Source: M55B167 sp046482825
Lineage (GTDB): Bacteria; Verrucomicrobiota; Kiritimatiellia; RFP12; UBA1067
Direction of reading: 5' to 3'
Assembly (NCBI GenBank): GCA_046482825.1
Contig: JAWOEI010000092.1
Location: forward strand, 40,976 to 104,975
Length of the DNA: 64,000 nt
This document shows positions 8,331 through 17,835 of the stretch, one piece after another; position 1 is the first letter of the stretch; every line of letters starts with the position of its first letter. Position numbers and translations under genes: made by a program. The notes under the pieces are model-generated. The model was not told where the DNA came from and ran no database searches. It saw nothing but the letters and a program-made list of their open reading frames with translations.

Positions 8331-9233
8331 ATGCATATAGCAGACGAAATTCTGGATCTGAAAAAAAAACGCAACGCCGTAATTCTCGCGCATAATTATC
8401 AGATAGGCGAAGTCCAGGACATTTCTGATTTCAATGGTGATTCACTTGAACTGGCACGCAAGGCAACGGATATCGACTCAGATGTCATTGTGTTCTGCGG
8501 TGTTCATTTCATGGCCGAAACTGCGGCGATACTGAATCCCGGAAAAACCGTCCTGCTTCCGGATGCAGGTGCCGGGTGTCCAATGGCGGATATGATCACC
8601 GGCGAGCAGCTACGCAAACTCAAAGCGGAACATCCCGATGCCAAGGTGCTCTGCTATGTTAACAGCACGGCGGAAATCAAGGCTGAAAGCGACTGCTGTG
8701 TCACATCCTCCAATGCCGTAAAGGTGGCCGGACATTACCCGCCCGACCAGGAAATCATCTTTGTTCCGGATCGACACCTCGGCTCATACACAGCGGAACA
8801 GCTGGGGCGCAAATTCATACTCTGGCCCGGATTCTGTCCCACGCACGCCCGTTTCATGGAGCAGCAGATAAAAACCAGACGCACGGAATATCCTGAAGCC
8901 GTTGTTATGGTTCACCCTGAAAGTCCGAAACCGGTGTGTGATGCGGCCGATAAAGTTCTTTCAACCGGAGGTATGTGCCAGTTCGCTCTGTCATCCGATA
9001 AGAAAGAGTTTATAGTCGGTACGGAAACCGGCATCATACACAGACTTAAAAAGGAAAATACCGATAAAACCTTTATCCCCCTGCACGACAGAGCCATTTG
9101 CCCGAATATGAAGAAAATCAACCTCGAAAAAATCCTCTGGTCATTGAAGGACATGAAACCTGAAATCCGGGTTCCGGAACCAACAGCTTCAAGAGCACGC
9201 ATCGCCATTGAAAAAATGCTGGAACTTTCATGA
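8331..9233 (+). CDS. nadA: Quinolinate synthase A (NadA)
   Basis: NadA condenses iminoaspartate with dihydroxyacetone phosphate to make quinolinate for de novo NAD synthesis, using a [4Fe-4S] cluster. The 300-residue protein has the three expected cluster cysteines at C83 (AGCPMAD), C169 (GFCPTH) and C257 (ICPNMK). It also has the N-terminal HNYQ motif (residues 21-24), the substrate site CYVNSTAEIKAESD, and FVPDRHLG. The start is fixed by GGAG four bases before the ATG. Neither nadB nor nadC is adjacent. The 140-base spacer after hemW makes separate transcription possible. Confidence 0.96.
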   Translation: MHIADEILDLKKKRNAVILAHNYQIGEVQDISDFNGDSLELARKATDIDSDVIVFCGVHFMAETAAILNPGKTVLLPDAGAGCPMADMITGEQLRKLKAEHPDAKVLCYVNSTAEIKAESDCCVTSSNAVKVAGHYPPDQEIIFVPDRHLGSYTAEQLGRKFILWPGFCPTHARFMEQQIKTRRTEYPEAVVMVHPESPKPVCDAADKVLSTGGMCQFALSSDKKEFIVGTETGIIHRLKKENTDKTFIPLHDRAICPNMKKINLEKILWSLKDMKPEIRVPEPTASRARIAIEKMLELS

Positions 9234-9250
9234 GCTAACCAAGATGCAGA

Positions 9251-9700
9251 ATGAATAAATTTTTTTACATATCGCTCACAGCTGCCGTTCTGCTTGCTGG
9301 CTGTCTGACGAACAGGCAACTGATTGCAGAGCGTATTCAGGAAAAACAGAGTTTCTTCAGTTCCCTGCCTCCGGCAAAACAGGAGCGGCTGAGAAAAGGG
9401 GAAATTCAGACCGGAGATTCCAGAGATGCAGTCTGGATTGTATATGGTGATCCTGATCGTAAATTCACCAGAGTCAGCGGCAGCAGCACCAATGAGATAT
9501 GGTCATATTCCGCCTGTGAATTTGACCGTTTCGACCGGCTGCGTCCTTTATACCATCCTGTCCGTGCCTCCAGCGGACGAACCATCTGGCGCAGTGACTA
9601 CATCTGGACTTCTGAAATCGGTTATCAGGTATATGAGTACATGCGTATCGAATTTGAAAACAACCGCATCAAGGGTTATGAAGAGGAAAAACGGAAGTAA
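9251..9700 (+). CDS. Small predicted lipoprotein, BamE/SmpA-like
   Basis: The 149-residue protein has a signal peptide ending in the lipobox LLAGC (Cys near residue 17), so it is probably lipid-anchored. The mature part includes GDSRDAVWIVYGDPDRK, which resembles the G-xxx-V-xxx-hG-P repeat of SmpA/BamE-type folds, then an aromatic-rich C-terminus. The resemblance is weak and no specific role can be given. It sits 17 bases after nadA and 9 bases before the mutarotase gene, so all three may be one transcript. Confidence 0.6.
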   Translation: MNKFFYISLTAAVLLAGCLTNRQLIAERIQEKQSFFSSLPPAKQERLRKGEIQTGDSRDAVWIVYGDPDRKFTRVSGSSTNEIWSYSACEFDRFDRLRPLYHPVRASSGRTIWRSDYIWTSEIGYQVYEYMRIEFENNRIKGYEEEKRK

Positions 9701-9709
9701 GAAGACAAT

Positions 9710-10603
9710 ATGGAGATAAACGAACTTAACAACAAATTCGCAACAGCCGGTCGGATCGCGTTCAGACAGTCAGCACAGGGTACAGCTGAAGCTGTTCTTG
9801 TCAACGGCTACGGTTCCTGTGAAATATCACTTTACGGCGGTCGCATTCTGAACTACCGCCCCATGGGACATACTCCCGCTCTGTTCACAGACAGCGAAAG
9901 CACACACCCGGAAGAAAAACCGATATGCGGGGGCATCCCTCTGTACTGGCCGTGGGTCGGTTCTTCGCCAGCAGAAAAACTTCCGCGGCACGGCTTTGCC
10001 CGCCTGATGCGCTGGGATGTTCTGTCGGCTTCGTGTGACAGCATAACTTCTGAAATCACGCTGGGCTTATCAAAAACAGAGGAATCTCTGAAAATGTGGC
10101 CTTACAGCTTCGAACTCATACAGAAAATATCCCTCACAGACAATCTTTCCGTTGAAGTCACAACCGTCAACAAAGGCAGTACACCATTTGAAATTTCACA
10201 ATCGATCCACCCCTTCTTCAAACTCCGCGACATCACACAAACAAAGGTCATAGGGCTGGAAAATATTGGATACACCAACCTTTTGACAGGAAACAAATCC
10301 GTTCAGAACGGCCCCTTTAGCATAGACAAAGAAACATATCTCATATACAGTGCGAAAAATCAGTCCTGCGCTCTGCGTGAAAGCGGAACAGGACGAAGCA
10401 TTCTGATTGCAACAGACGGCGCGGACAAAATGATTGTGTGGAACCCTTGGGATAACAAAACAGAAACACCCGAAGGTTTCCAGAATGATGCATACCGTAA
10501 AATGATCGTCGTTGCGCCCGCTCACACAGCCGATGCGCCCGTCACCCTGAAACCAGCGGAAAGCATCACAATTAAAACTGCTATACAGATTATGCTTTCA
10601 TGA
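9710..10603 (+). CDS. D-hexose-6-phosphate mutarotase (YeaD-like aldose epimerase)
   Basis: The 297-residue product belongs to the galactose mutarotase superfamily. The central segment CGGIPLYWPWVG, followed by LPRHGFAR, contains the conserved His of the active site and is typical of the glucose-6-phosphate 1-epimerase (YeaD) group. The later QSIHPFF segment supplies the second conserved His, and AESITIKTAI closes the fold. These enzymes interconvert alpha and beta anomers of hexose 6-phosphates in the cytoplasm. Its stop overlaps the next gene's ATG (TCATGA), indicating coupling with the VanZ-like gene. Confidence 0.85.
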   Translation: MEINELNNKFATAGRIAFRQSAQGTAEAVLVNGYGSCEISLYGGRILNYRPMGHTPALFTDSESTHPEEKPICGGIPLYWPWVGSSPAEKLPRHGFARLMRWDVLSASCDSITSEITLGLSKTEESLKMWPYSFELIQKISLTDNLSVEVTTVNKGSTPFEISQSIHPFFKLRDITQTKVIGLENIGYTNLLTGNKSVQNGPFSIDKETYLIYSAKNQSCALRESGTGRSILIATDGADKMIVWNPWDNKTETPEGFQNDAYRKMIVVAPAHTADAPVTLKPAESITIKTAIQIMLS

Positions 10604-11043
10604 AACAGTTAAAACGCTATATTCCGGCTCTGGCCGCCACCCTCCTGATACTCCTGCTTTCACTGGTGAATCCGGAAAAACTGCCTGATGTTTCGGCCTT
10701 GCATTTTGCAGGTGCGGATAAACTCATCCACCTGCTTATGTATGCTACCCTGACTGCCGCCTGGGGGTATGCTCTCCCGAAAGAAAAGCGCAGTGAAGTC
10801 CGCCTTCTTTTCATACTGGTGTTCGTAACCTCACTTTACGGGCTTCTGCTGGAATTCTGTCAGTCTTACTTCACAGCATCACGTTCAATGGATAAACTTG
10901 ATGCTCTGGCAAATCTTACAGGTGCTGTAACAGCGGCAGCTGCAATTTACGTCATTCGTAAATTGCAGCTGTCCGGTTCAGTGCCGTGTGGGGAGCACTG
11001 GCCTACGAAGAACTCAAAAGCCGCAAATCAGAAATCAGAATGA
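10600..11043 (+). CDS. VanZ-like small membrane protein
   Basis: The 147-residue protein has four predicted membrane helices. The segment ADKLIHLLMYATLTAAWGYAL followed by LYGLLLEFCQSYF matches the VanZ-like pattern, with the conserved Asp/Lys-His pair and Glu-x-x-Q on consecutive helices. Wider VanZ family members are of unknown biochemical role; the name comes from teicoplanin tolerance in VanA clusters, which does not imply resistance here. The gene overlaps the mutarotase gene by four bases. Confidence 0.75.
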   Translation: MKQLKRYIPALAATLLILLLSLVNPEKLPDVSALHFAGADKLIHLLMYATLTAAWGYALPKEKRSEVRLLFILVFVTSLYGLLLEFCQSYFTASRSMDKLDALANLTGAVTAAAAIYVIRKLQLSGSVPCGEHWPTKNSKAANQKSE

Positions 11044-11107
11044 TTACCGTAAAAAATTTTCACTGAATATCAGTTACCGCTGCTTTGCCAGGAAGAAACG
11101 GTTCCAC

Positions 11108-12412
11108 ATGCAGAATACAGATCTATTTTCAGAAAACAACGCCGGCACAACTCCACTGGCTGCCGCGATGCGTCCTGCAACCCTGGATGATATTGTCGGA
11201 CAGCGCCATATTCTGGGAGAAGGCAAGCTTCTGCGCCGTGTAATTGAAGCGGACCGTCTGACCAACCTGATTTTCTACGGACCTCCCGGATGCGGTAAAA
11301 CCACCTTGGCTGAAGTCATCGCCCGGGTTACTGAATGTCGTTTTGAACGTTCCAGCGGAGTGCTTTCCAATGTAGCGGCTCTGCGCAAGATATGTGAAGA
11401 GGCAAGACTGGTACGCAACCGGCAGACCACCGTCCTGTTTATCGATGAAATACACCGCTTCAACAAATCACAGCAGGACACACTGCTCCCCTATGTTGAA
11501 GACGGCAGTGTTATCCTGATCGGAGCTACAACACACAACCCCAATGTTTTTGTCAACTCACCGCTGACATCCCGCTCGCTGGTATTTGAACTACAGCCGC
11601 TGGATGAAGATGATATTGTCATTCTGATTAAACGCGCTCTCAGCGATAAAATCCGCGGACTCGGCAATGCAGACGCCGTTATAAACGATGAAGCTGCCGC
11701 TTTCCTGGCAACAATCTGCGATGGAGACGCCCGCCGTGCGCTGACTGCACTTGAGGTTGCAGTACGTTCAACGCCACACTCGGAGGATGGTGTTGTTCAT
11801 ATTACAACTGATGTAATGCAGGACTGTGTACAGCGCAGGATGGTCCTTTACGACCGCAACGAAGACGGGCATTACGATACTATTTCAGCTTTCATTAAAT
11901 CTGTCCGCGGCTCGGATCCTGATGCTGCCGTGTACTGGCTGGCAAAGATGATAGAAGCGGGGGAAGACCCCCGTTTTATAGCCCGGCGCCTCATTATCCT
12001 GGCATCCGAAGATATAGGCAATGCGGATCCCCGCGGTCTGACACTCGCAGTTTCCGCCATGCAGGCGGTCTCTTTTATCGGCATGCCGGAAGCACGCATA
12101 ACCCTGGCACAGGCGACAACCTATCTGGCCACATCACCGAAAAGCAACGCCTCATACAAAGCAGTTGATGATGCCTTGCGGGATATCCGTTCAGGACGTG
12201 TAATGGCTGTTCCCGAACACCTCAGGAATATGCATGTCAAATCGTACGGAAAAGATCTGGACAATGCGGAATACAGATATCCGCACGATTTCAAGGATAC
12301 AAAAGCGGAACAGGATTACATTCCTGTGAACAGAACCTATTACCGGCCTGTTGAACGCGGTTATGAGGATACCATCAGAAAGCGCATGGAACGCTTTCGC
12401 CGGAAAAAATAA
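11108..12412 (+). CDS. rarA: Replication-associated recombination protein RarA (MgsA)
   Basis: RarA is a clamp-loader-like AAA+ ATPase acting at stalled replication forks. The 434-residue protein has Walker A GPPGCGKT at 58-65, Walker B in FIDEIHRFN, sensor-1 at GATTHNP and the DGDARRALTALE motif, followed by the RarA oligomerisation domain with YLATSPKSNASYKA. The frame is open for 40 codons upstream, inside the previous gene, but family alignment favours the ATG at 11108 (product starts MQNTDLF). An AGGAAG lies about 12 bases upstream. Confidence 0.95.
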   Translation: MQNTDLFSENNAGTTPLAAAMRPATLDDIVGQRHILGEGKLLRRVIEADRLTNLIFYGPPGCGKTTLAEVIARVTECRFERSSGVLSNVAALRKICEEARLVRNRQTTVLFIDEIHRFNKSQQDTLLPYVEDGSVILIGATTHNPNVFVNSPLTSRSLVFELQPLDEDDIVILIKRALSDKIRGLGNADAVINDEAAAFLATICDGDARRALTALEVAVRSTPHSEDGVVHITTDVMQDCVQRRMVLYDRNEDGHYDTISAFIKSVRGSDPDAAVYWLAKMIEAGEDPRFIARRLIILASEDIGNADPRGLTLAVSAMQAVSFIGMPEARITLAQATTYLATSPKSNASYKAVDDALRDIRSGRVMAVPEHLRNMHVKSYGKDLDNAEYRYPHDFKDTKAEQDYIPVNRTYYRPVERGYEDTIRKRMERFRRKK

Positions 12413-12441
12413 GTTCCTTAATTTCAAATGCCGCAAACAGT

Positions 12442-14151
12442 TTAAAGTTCCCAGTCGGAATCACAGGCGGTTTTGGAACTTGCAAAACACGAAACCAGCT
12501 CATCCGAAGCATACAGCTCAGCCATACCCCTATTAACTGAGATTTTCAGATTCTCTTTCCCCCGGTTTCTGAGAATATCCGCCAGAGTAAGCGCCTTTTC
12601 CAGACCGTCGCCGCGTTGAAAGTTCCAGACTTCATCCGGCTGCGCAAGACGCACCGGCCCATCGTAAATCGAATCATCCGGCCAACTCCTGAGAAGCGAT
12701 ATCACCTCATCCCCGCTGAGATCCGCGGATTGCCCGACACATACAGGATTACGCTCCATTGCCGCTTTCAGAAAAGGATGAGGATCGGTTGAAATAAAAT
12801 CCCTGTAGGAATAAAAAGCCATATCGACGGTCACATTTTCAGATCGCAATTTCTGAAGATACGCGATAATCTCATTACGGCTCATCTCTGCAGAAAGTGA
12901 TATTGCAGGTTCTGACTCGTCAACATTCACACGTTCAATATCCGGCAGACGAGGTTTCGTATGACAGAAATCAACGAGGTGTTCAACCAGGTAATCCGCG
13001 GTCACACAGCTGTCACCGATTTTATGCATCAACTCCCTGCGGTCCTTTTCATCATCAAGGTCAACAGAGTGTGTTTTTATAAATTCCTCAACTTCATTGA
13101 AAACACATTTGCAGGGCGGATATGAAAACGAATACTCCTCAACCGGAATACTTTCCAGCAGTTTATCACGGGTGGGACCGGTCGCCCGGTAAGCGCTGTC
13201 ACCTTCAAAATCAAACACCTCTTCCATCGGAAGATAGCGCATTCCTCCACACATTTTATGACGGACGACAAAAGACTTTCTGCAATCACGATTATGACGC
13301 AGAAAATTACCGAGTATTTCCGGAGTTAAACGGGTCTTTAAATATTTATTCAGTTTTTCAGATAATTTTTCAAAACGATAACGCGGCATGGTTGCGCGGT
13401 CATACAATACATGTATCCAGCCGGTTGAATGCGACACGACATTTACCTGTTCATTTTCCAGAGCTCTACGCGCCTGGCTGGATATCTGTGTTCCGTTAAA
13501 CCACATCGATTTAGTCACCAGGCGCCTGTTATTGATAAGCACGCCGTCACGCACATCAACAAAACTCTGCGAATGCAGCGGTGTTGCCATCATATAAATA
13601 TCTTCAAGCGGAATACGCCCCACCACAAAAAGAGCCGCAACATAAAGTGCAGCAAGCGACACACACTCACCTGCACCGCTTTCAAAACCTTCACGATACC
13701 GGAAAGCATCCATGGCCTCGACAGTCTCGGTTTTCCAGAAAGGGATAGTATCGCTTGAATACTTATCCAATCCGAAGTGAGTGCGGATATCAATGTCAAA
13801 ATAATAGGCGTCTCCCTGATAACCGAAAAGCGCATTTGAAGAGGATATCAGCTCCGGATCAAGAATATCCTTGAAACGTTCCAGCTGTTCCTTCTGTGTT
13901 GTCAGTCCCCATGTATCCAGATCAAGATTAAACACATAGTTATCCATGATGTACTGCCGCAGACGTCGTATGCGTTTATAGGGACGCATTTTCTCTATGC
14001 CGTCAAACCAGGGGTCTTCCCGCCAACGCCAGATACGGGGCGACATGATATCAGCCAGCACCAGTGAATACATCAGCTCAGGAAAAACAAATATCTCCAT
14101 ATCAGAAAGACTGACTGCCGACGACCGCATTTCCCTCTCTCTTAACGTCAT
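12442..14151 (-). CDS. Transglutaminase-like domain protein of unknown function
   Basis: The 569-residue protein has no signal peptide or membrane span. Residues about 158-208 read GAGECVSLAALYVAALF, GRIPLEDIY, then HSQSFVDVRDGVLINN. This is the Cys-His-Asp arrangement of the transglutaminase-like superfamily (C163, H193, D199 or D202), in which the Cys begins a helix and the His and Asp lie on strands. The rest, including an acidic C-terminal third, matches nothing I know. It could be a cysteine protease or amidase, or a non-catalytic relative. The start has AAAGGAG four bases upstream. The AsmA-like gene ends 43 bases upstream on the same strand, so the two may be co-transcribed. Confidence 0.6.
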   Translation of the reverse strand: MTLREREMRSSAVSLSDMEIFVFPELMYSLVLADIMSPRIWRWREDPWFDGIEKMRPYKRIRRLRQYIMDNYVFNLDLDTWGLTTQKEQLERFKDILDPELISSSNALFGYQGDAYYFDIDIRTHFGLDKYSSDTIPFWKTETVEAMDAFRYREGFESGAGECVSLAALYVAALFVVGRIPLEDIYMMATPLHSQSFVDVRDGVLINNRRLVTKSMWFNGTQISSQARRALENEQVNVVSHSTGWIHVLYDRATMPRYRFEKLSEKLNKYLKTRLTPEILGNFLRHNRDCRKSFVVRHKMCGGMRYLPMEEVFDFEGDSAYRATGPTRDKLLESIPVEEYSFSYPPCKCVFNEVEEFIKTHSVDLDDEKDRRELMHKIGDSCVTADYLVEHLVDFCHTKPRLPDIERVNVDESEPAISLSAEMSRNEIIAYLQKLRSENVTVDMAFYSYRDFISTDPHPFLKAAMERNPVCVGQSADLSGDEVISLLRSWPDDSIYDGPVRLAQPDEVWNFQRGDGLEKALTLADILRNRGKENLKISVNRGMAELYASDELVSCFASSKTACDSDWEL

Positions 14152-14194
14152 AAAACTCCTTTAAAAATATCAGTACACAACTCTGTAAACAGCT

Positions 14195-17100
14195 TTATTC
14201 AAGTTCCTTCTTCAGTTCTTCCAGAAAATTGCCCACCCCTTTCAAAGCATCGTCTCCCAGAGTGTTTTTAATGAAACCGCCAAAAGCTTTTTCAAGAGCA
14301 CCGGTAGCCAGACGGGGATTATCGACGGTGCCGGTGACCGGCACTTTGACAGTAAGGTTTCCGGGCAGGTTCAATCCGGTTTTACGGACAATGGTATCGC
14401 CGAGAGGAATCTCAATCAGATAATCTATCGTTGAATCAAACCCCGCACTGCCGCTGAAAATAACGGGCTGTCCGGAAAAAACCATTGTCATGGGTTCCAG
14501 ATAAATACGTTCTTTTCTGATAATAACATGCATGGGAAGATGTTCAACCCTGTAAACGGAAGTCTTCACATTTATCATGGAAAGAAGATTGCGCATTACA
14601 GGTGACAGCGTCATACTCACATTCTCCAGCACAATGTCCGCATCCATATACAGATCTTCATGACCCGTCTTCGGACCGGAAACAAAGCTGTTCATCCTGA
14701 AACCGGCCGTACCGCGATGCACACGGCTGTCCTGAAACATGGGATTACAGTTTACCAGCAGTTTATCAACCATATCCTGGGTAATCTTAACCTTTTTCAG
14801 CATCTCCAGCTTTTCAGGAAACATCAACGATATTCCCCTGGGAGTGAATTCCAGCACAGGACTGAACTTTAAACGCCCTCCGTTCAGCACCGGCTGCCAG
14901 TCACATTGCAAACTCCTGTTTTTCATTTCCAGCGCGATCTCAGCACCGCCAGCGCTCAGCCCCAGTCCTTTCAGGGATGCCAGATAAGCTGAACCTGCAA
15001 AAAAACCTTTTTGTGTAAAATCCCCGGTTAAAGGTCCTTTTAATTCAAAAGAACTTTTTCTGCGGCCGCTGAGAGTCCATTCATCAATACCACGCACGCG
15101 CAGCAAACGATTGACAGCACCGAAATCAATCTCCGTTTCACCGTGCAGATCTGCATTTCTGTCATTCAGAAAATCATTGACACTACCGTCAGCGGATATG
15201 TCTATCAGGGAGGAATCAAACTTTAAAGACCTCACAAGAGCATCACGGCCATTCTCTCTAACAAACAGATGCAAATTCATTTCAGCCTGTTTTTCATGAA
15301 AGCATATCTCTTTGTCGGCAAACACATAGAAATCACTGAGGATTACGTTTACATTCATTTCCGATCCTGAATCATCGCCCTCTGCATCAAGGGCAATCCC
15401 GGCATCTCCGCGCATCCGGTTGCAGGTGTTTGCATCTGATGAAAAAAAGGAACTTAGAACACGCATATCCAGCAATGCATCTGCGTTCCCTTTAAATTTC
15501 ACACCCTCTCCGTCTTCGGACAAGCCGACAAACCAATCCGGTATCTCCAGATCAATAAAACCCGAGTTTATTCTGACATCTTTTAAAGAAAGGCCGCCTT
15601 TACCCGCATCATAAACAGCCGATCCCTGAAAAAGCATTTCCGGTTCGCTGATTTTCTGTCCGGCCATGTTGACAACAATATTCTCGCCGACACCGTTCAC
15701 ACGCATTTTCGCCACGTTATTAGCGCATTCAACTGCGGAATTCAGAACAACAGCACCATGGCTGTCAAGTGCATTCATATACGCCGGACGCTTCATCAGA
15801 AGGCCGCCAGCTCTGATCAGATCGTTAATCCACACATCGGCATTCATAGAGAAACCACGCAGGACAGGCAAATCCGCTCCATCCTGAACAGGCACAAGAC
15901 GCTTTGCAGCACCATGCAACCGGCTTTGATTCAAGCGAAGATCATATTCCACATCCCTTAAACTGACATCCGACGTATCAGCGGCTTTGCCCACACCGTC
16001 CACCAGACCTTTGAAAGTGAAACTTCCCTCTTTCACAGAACTTGCTCCTGCACCTGCAGAGGTTACATTTAAACGCGTAAATTTAGCGATGCAGTCCAGA
16101 AAAGAAGAATCACCGGAAGGTCGCGTTGAAAGATTGAAGTTGACAGCTCCCCCTGAAGCAAAACCGCTTTTAAAGACCCCTCCGAAATCCTCGTAAAACC
16201 GCGATAAATCCACGTATCCTTTGACAACTCCCTGCCGTATATTTCCTTTACCGTAAATATCGGCGAAAGAAGCCTGCAAGCGTAACTCTTCGATCTCGGA
16301 AAGAGCATCATCAGGAACACGCACCTTAAGCAGAAGTGACGTGTCCTGTTTCAGGGAAAGCGGTATTTCCCGATACCGCATGGACAGATCCGAAGTCTGC
16401 AGAGATGTTTCAAAGCGCTTTCCGCCGGAAAAATCCTTTACCATGAATGATCCGCTCAGTGTGCCTCCGGATACATGCAGATCATCATTCACAGGCAGCA
16501 AATCACGGAAATCTCTTACTGTAGCGGCGATATCCATATCAATATCAGCCTCGATATCACCGCTGAGCTTTCGCAATGCGTAAATCTGTTTCAAAGAACC
16601 GCGAAGACTGATCTGCCCCCAGGGTGAAGACAGCTCGCATTTACGAAAAACACAGAGATCATCCTTTATCCCGGCATCCACAAGCAAGGCGACATCACCT
16701 GCCGGAGAAAGCTTTCCCCCGGCGCTTTTCACCTGCATCTTTTCGATCAGCAGACCTCCCTCGACATCAAGGGTTTTAATACCGCCTGAACGTTCCACAG
16801 TCACAGCGCCTTCAGCAATACCGGCAGACGGCAACACAGGGAATCCGCCCAATTCAAGTACCGCCGCCAAATCAGCAAGATTTATCTTGTCCAGCTGAAG
16901 TACCACCTTGTCAGCATACTCCGAATCCCCGCCGTTAATCAGAGAGTTTATGCTCTGCAGGCTTGCTGTTAAACCAATCGTCCCCTTCCCGGCTGCCCCG
17001 CTGATATTAAAGCCGAAAGGCTTCCAGAATGAATCAAGAACCAGACGTCCGTGCAAGTTATGGCTTTTCAGAAGCGTCCTGCCATTATACATGACCATAA

Positions 17101-17623
17101 GAGTGCCGTTCTTCAGCAGCAGCGTGCCGCCTATATCCACAGCGGGCATAAAAAAAGCTCTGCCGTCCGATGCATCGGCATTGCCACTCTTTGATTTATC
17201 CGTTTTCGCTTCATGAAAATCACAGCTCACCTCCGGAGATTCCAGAACGATCTCCCCCAGCGACAGCTTACCGACAGGAACAAGCGCAAAAATACCCTTT
17301 GCGAAAATCACACTTTCAACATCGACACGCAGACCTTCATCGGGAGCACGGTACTCCACACCATGCAGACACAACGGACCGAAGAAACCCGCATCCCAAT
17401 CATGCACCGCAAGCTCCGCCGGAGCGATTACGCTGTTGATTTCAGACAGAAGCCACAGTCTGCCGAAATCAGTAGTCAGCAGAAACGCCAGAAGAGACGT
17501 CAGTAACAGAACCACCCCGACAGAAACAGCGGCAGCACGGAACAACCAGCCAAGGCAACCTCTCTTAACTCCGTCACGCACATCATCGCAATCATCATAT
17601 GTTTCGTTTCCACTGAAATCCAT
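14195..17623 (-). CDS. Large AsmA/TamB-like envelope protein
   Basis: The 1142-residue protein has one N-terminal membrane segment (about residues 28-52) followed by a long periplasmic region made of beta-rich repeats of the type gxhxLxDhxxxx. The N-terminal segment after the helix (LAVHDWDAGFFGPLCLHGVE...) and the C-terminal VTGTVDNPRLATGALEKAF, with ...LGDDALKGVGNFLEEL at the end, are typical of AsmA-like proteins. These are thought to form lipid-conducting bridges between the inner and outer membranes. The start has GGGGAG five bases upstream of the ATG. Which AsmA subgroup it belongs to cannot be decided by eye. Confidence 0.75.
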   Translation of the reverse strand: MDFSGNETYDDCDDVRDGVKRGCLGWLFRAAAVSVGVVLLLTSLLAFLLTTDFGRLWLLSEINSVIAPAELAVHDWDAGFFGPLCLHGVEYRAPDEGLRVDVESVIFAKGIFALVPVGKLSLGEIVLESPEVSCDFHEAKTDKSKSGNADASDGRAFFMPAVDIGGTLLLKNGTLMVMYNGRTLLKSHNLHGRLVLDSFWKPFGFNISGAAGKGTIGLTASLQSINSLINGGDSEYADKVVLQLDKINLADLAAVLELGGFPVLPSAGIAEGAVTVERSGGIKTLDVEGGLLIEKMQVKSAGGKLSPAGDVALLVDAGIKDDLCVFRKCELSSPWGQISLRGSLKQIYALRKLSGDIEADIDMDIAATVRDFRDLLPVNDDLHVSGGTLSGSFMVKDFSGGKRFETSLQTSDLSMRYREIPLSLKQDTSLLLKVRVPDDALSEIEELRLQASFADIYGKGNIRQGVVKGYVDLSRFYEDFGGVFKSGFASGGAVNFNLSTRPSGDSSFLDCIAKFTRLNVTSAGAGASSVKEGSFTFKGLVDGVGKAADTSDVSLRDVEYDLRLNQSRLHGAAKRLVPVQDGADLPVLRGFSMNADVWINDLIRAGGLLMKRPAYMNALDSHGAVVLNSAVECANNVAKMRVNGVGENIVVNMAGQKISEPEMLFQGSAVYDAGKGGLSLKDVRINSGFIDLEIPDWFVGLSEDGEGVKFKGNADALLDMRVLSSFFSSDANTCNRMRGDAGIALDAEGDDSGSEMNVNVILSDFYVFADKEICFHEKQAEMNLHLFVRENGRDALVRSLKFDSSLIDISADGSVNDFLNDRNADLHGETEIDFGAVNRLLRVRGIDEWTLSGRRKSSFELKGPLTGDFTQKGFFAGSAYLASLKGLGLSAGGAEIALEMKNRSLQCDWQPVLNGGRLKFSPVLEFTPRGISLMFPEKLEMLKKVKITQDMVDKLLVNCNPMFQDSRVHRGTAGFRMNSFVSGPKTGHEDLYMDADIVLENVSMTLSPVMRNLLSMINVKTSVYRVEHLPMHVIIRKERIYLEPMTMVFSGQPVIFSGSAGFDSTIDYLIEIPLGDTIVRKTGLNLPGNLTVKVPVTGTVDNPRLATGALEKAFGGFIKNTLGDDALKGVGNFLEELKKELE

Positions 17624-17723
17624 TTACGCTCCCCTGAATCGGTTACAATATATCAAAAATCCGGCATGACGGAAAGATGAGGATTTTTCACTGCGCCCAT
17701 ATTTCAGCAAACCGATATTCTTT

Positions 17724-17753
17724 CTTCATTCCAGGCCCCTCATTTGCTATAAT
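17724..17753 (+). promoter_or_regulatory. Predicted extended -10 promoter for kduI
   Basis: TGCTATAAT at 17745-17753 is a perfect extended -10 element. The -35 region (TTCATT) is weak, as is common with extended -10 promoters. It leaves about an 80-base leader before kduI. Confidence 0.45.
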
Positions 17754-17835
17754 CAAGCCAGAAATTCGGCATATTCAGTTATTCAAAACAACTTGGATAA
17801 AAAAATTTAAAACTTTTATAGAAGGAATTTTTATT

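Noticed and set aside
14229..17669. Plus-strand frames opposite the AsmA-like gene
   Set aside because: They are mirror frames of the minus-strand coding sequence; none has a domain or ribosome site.
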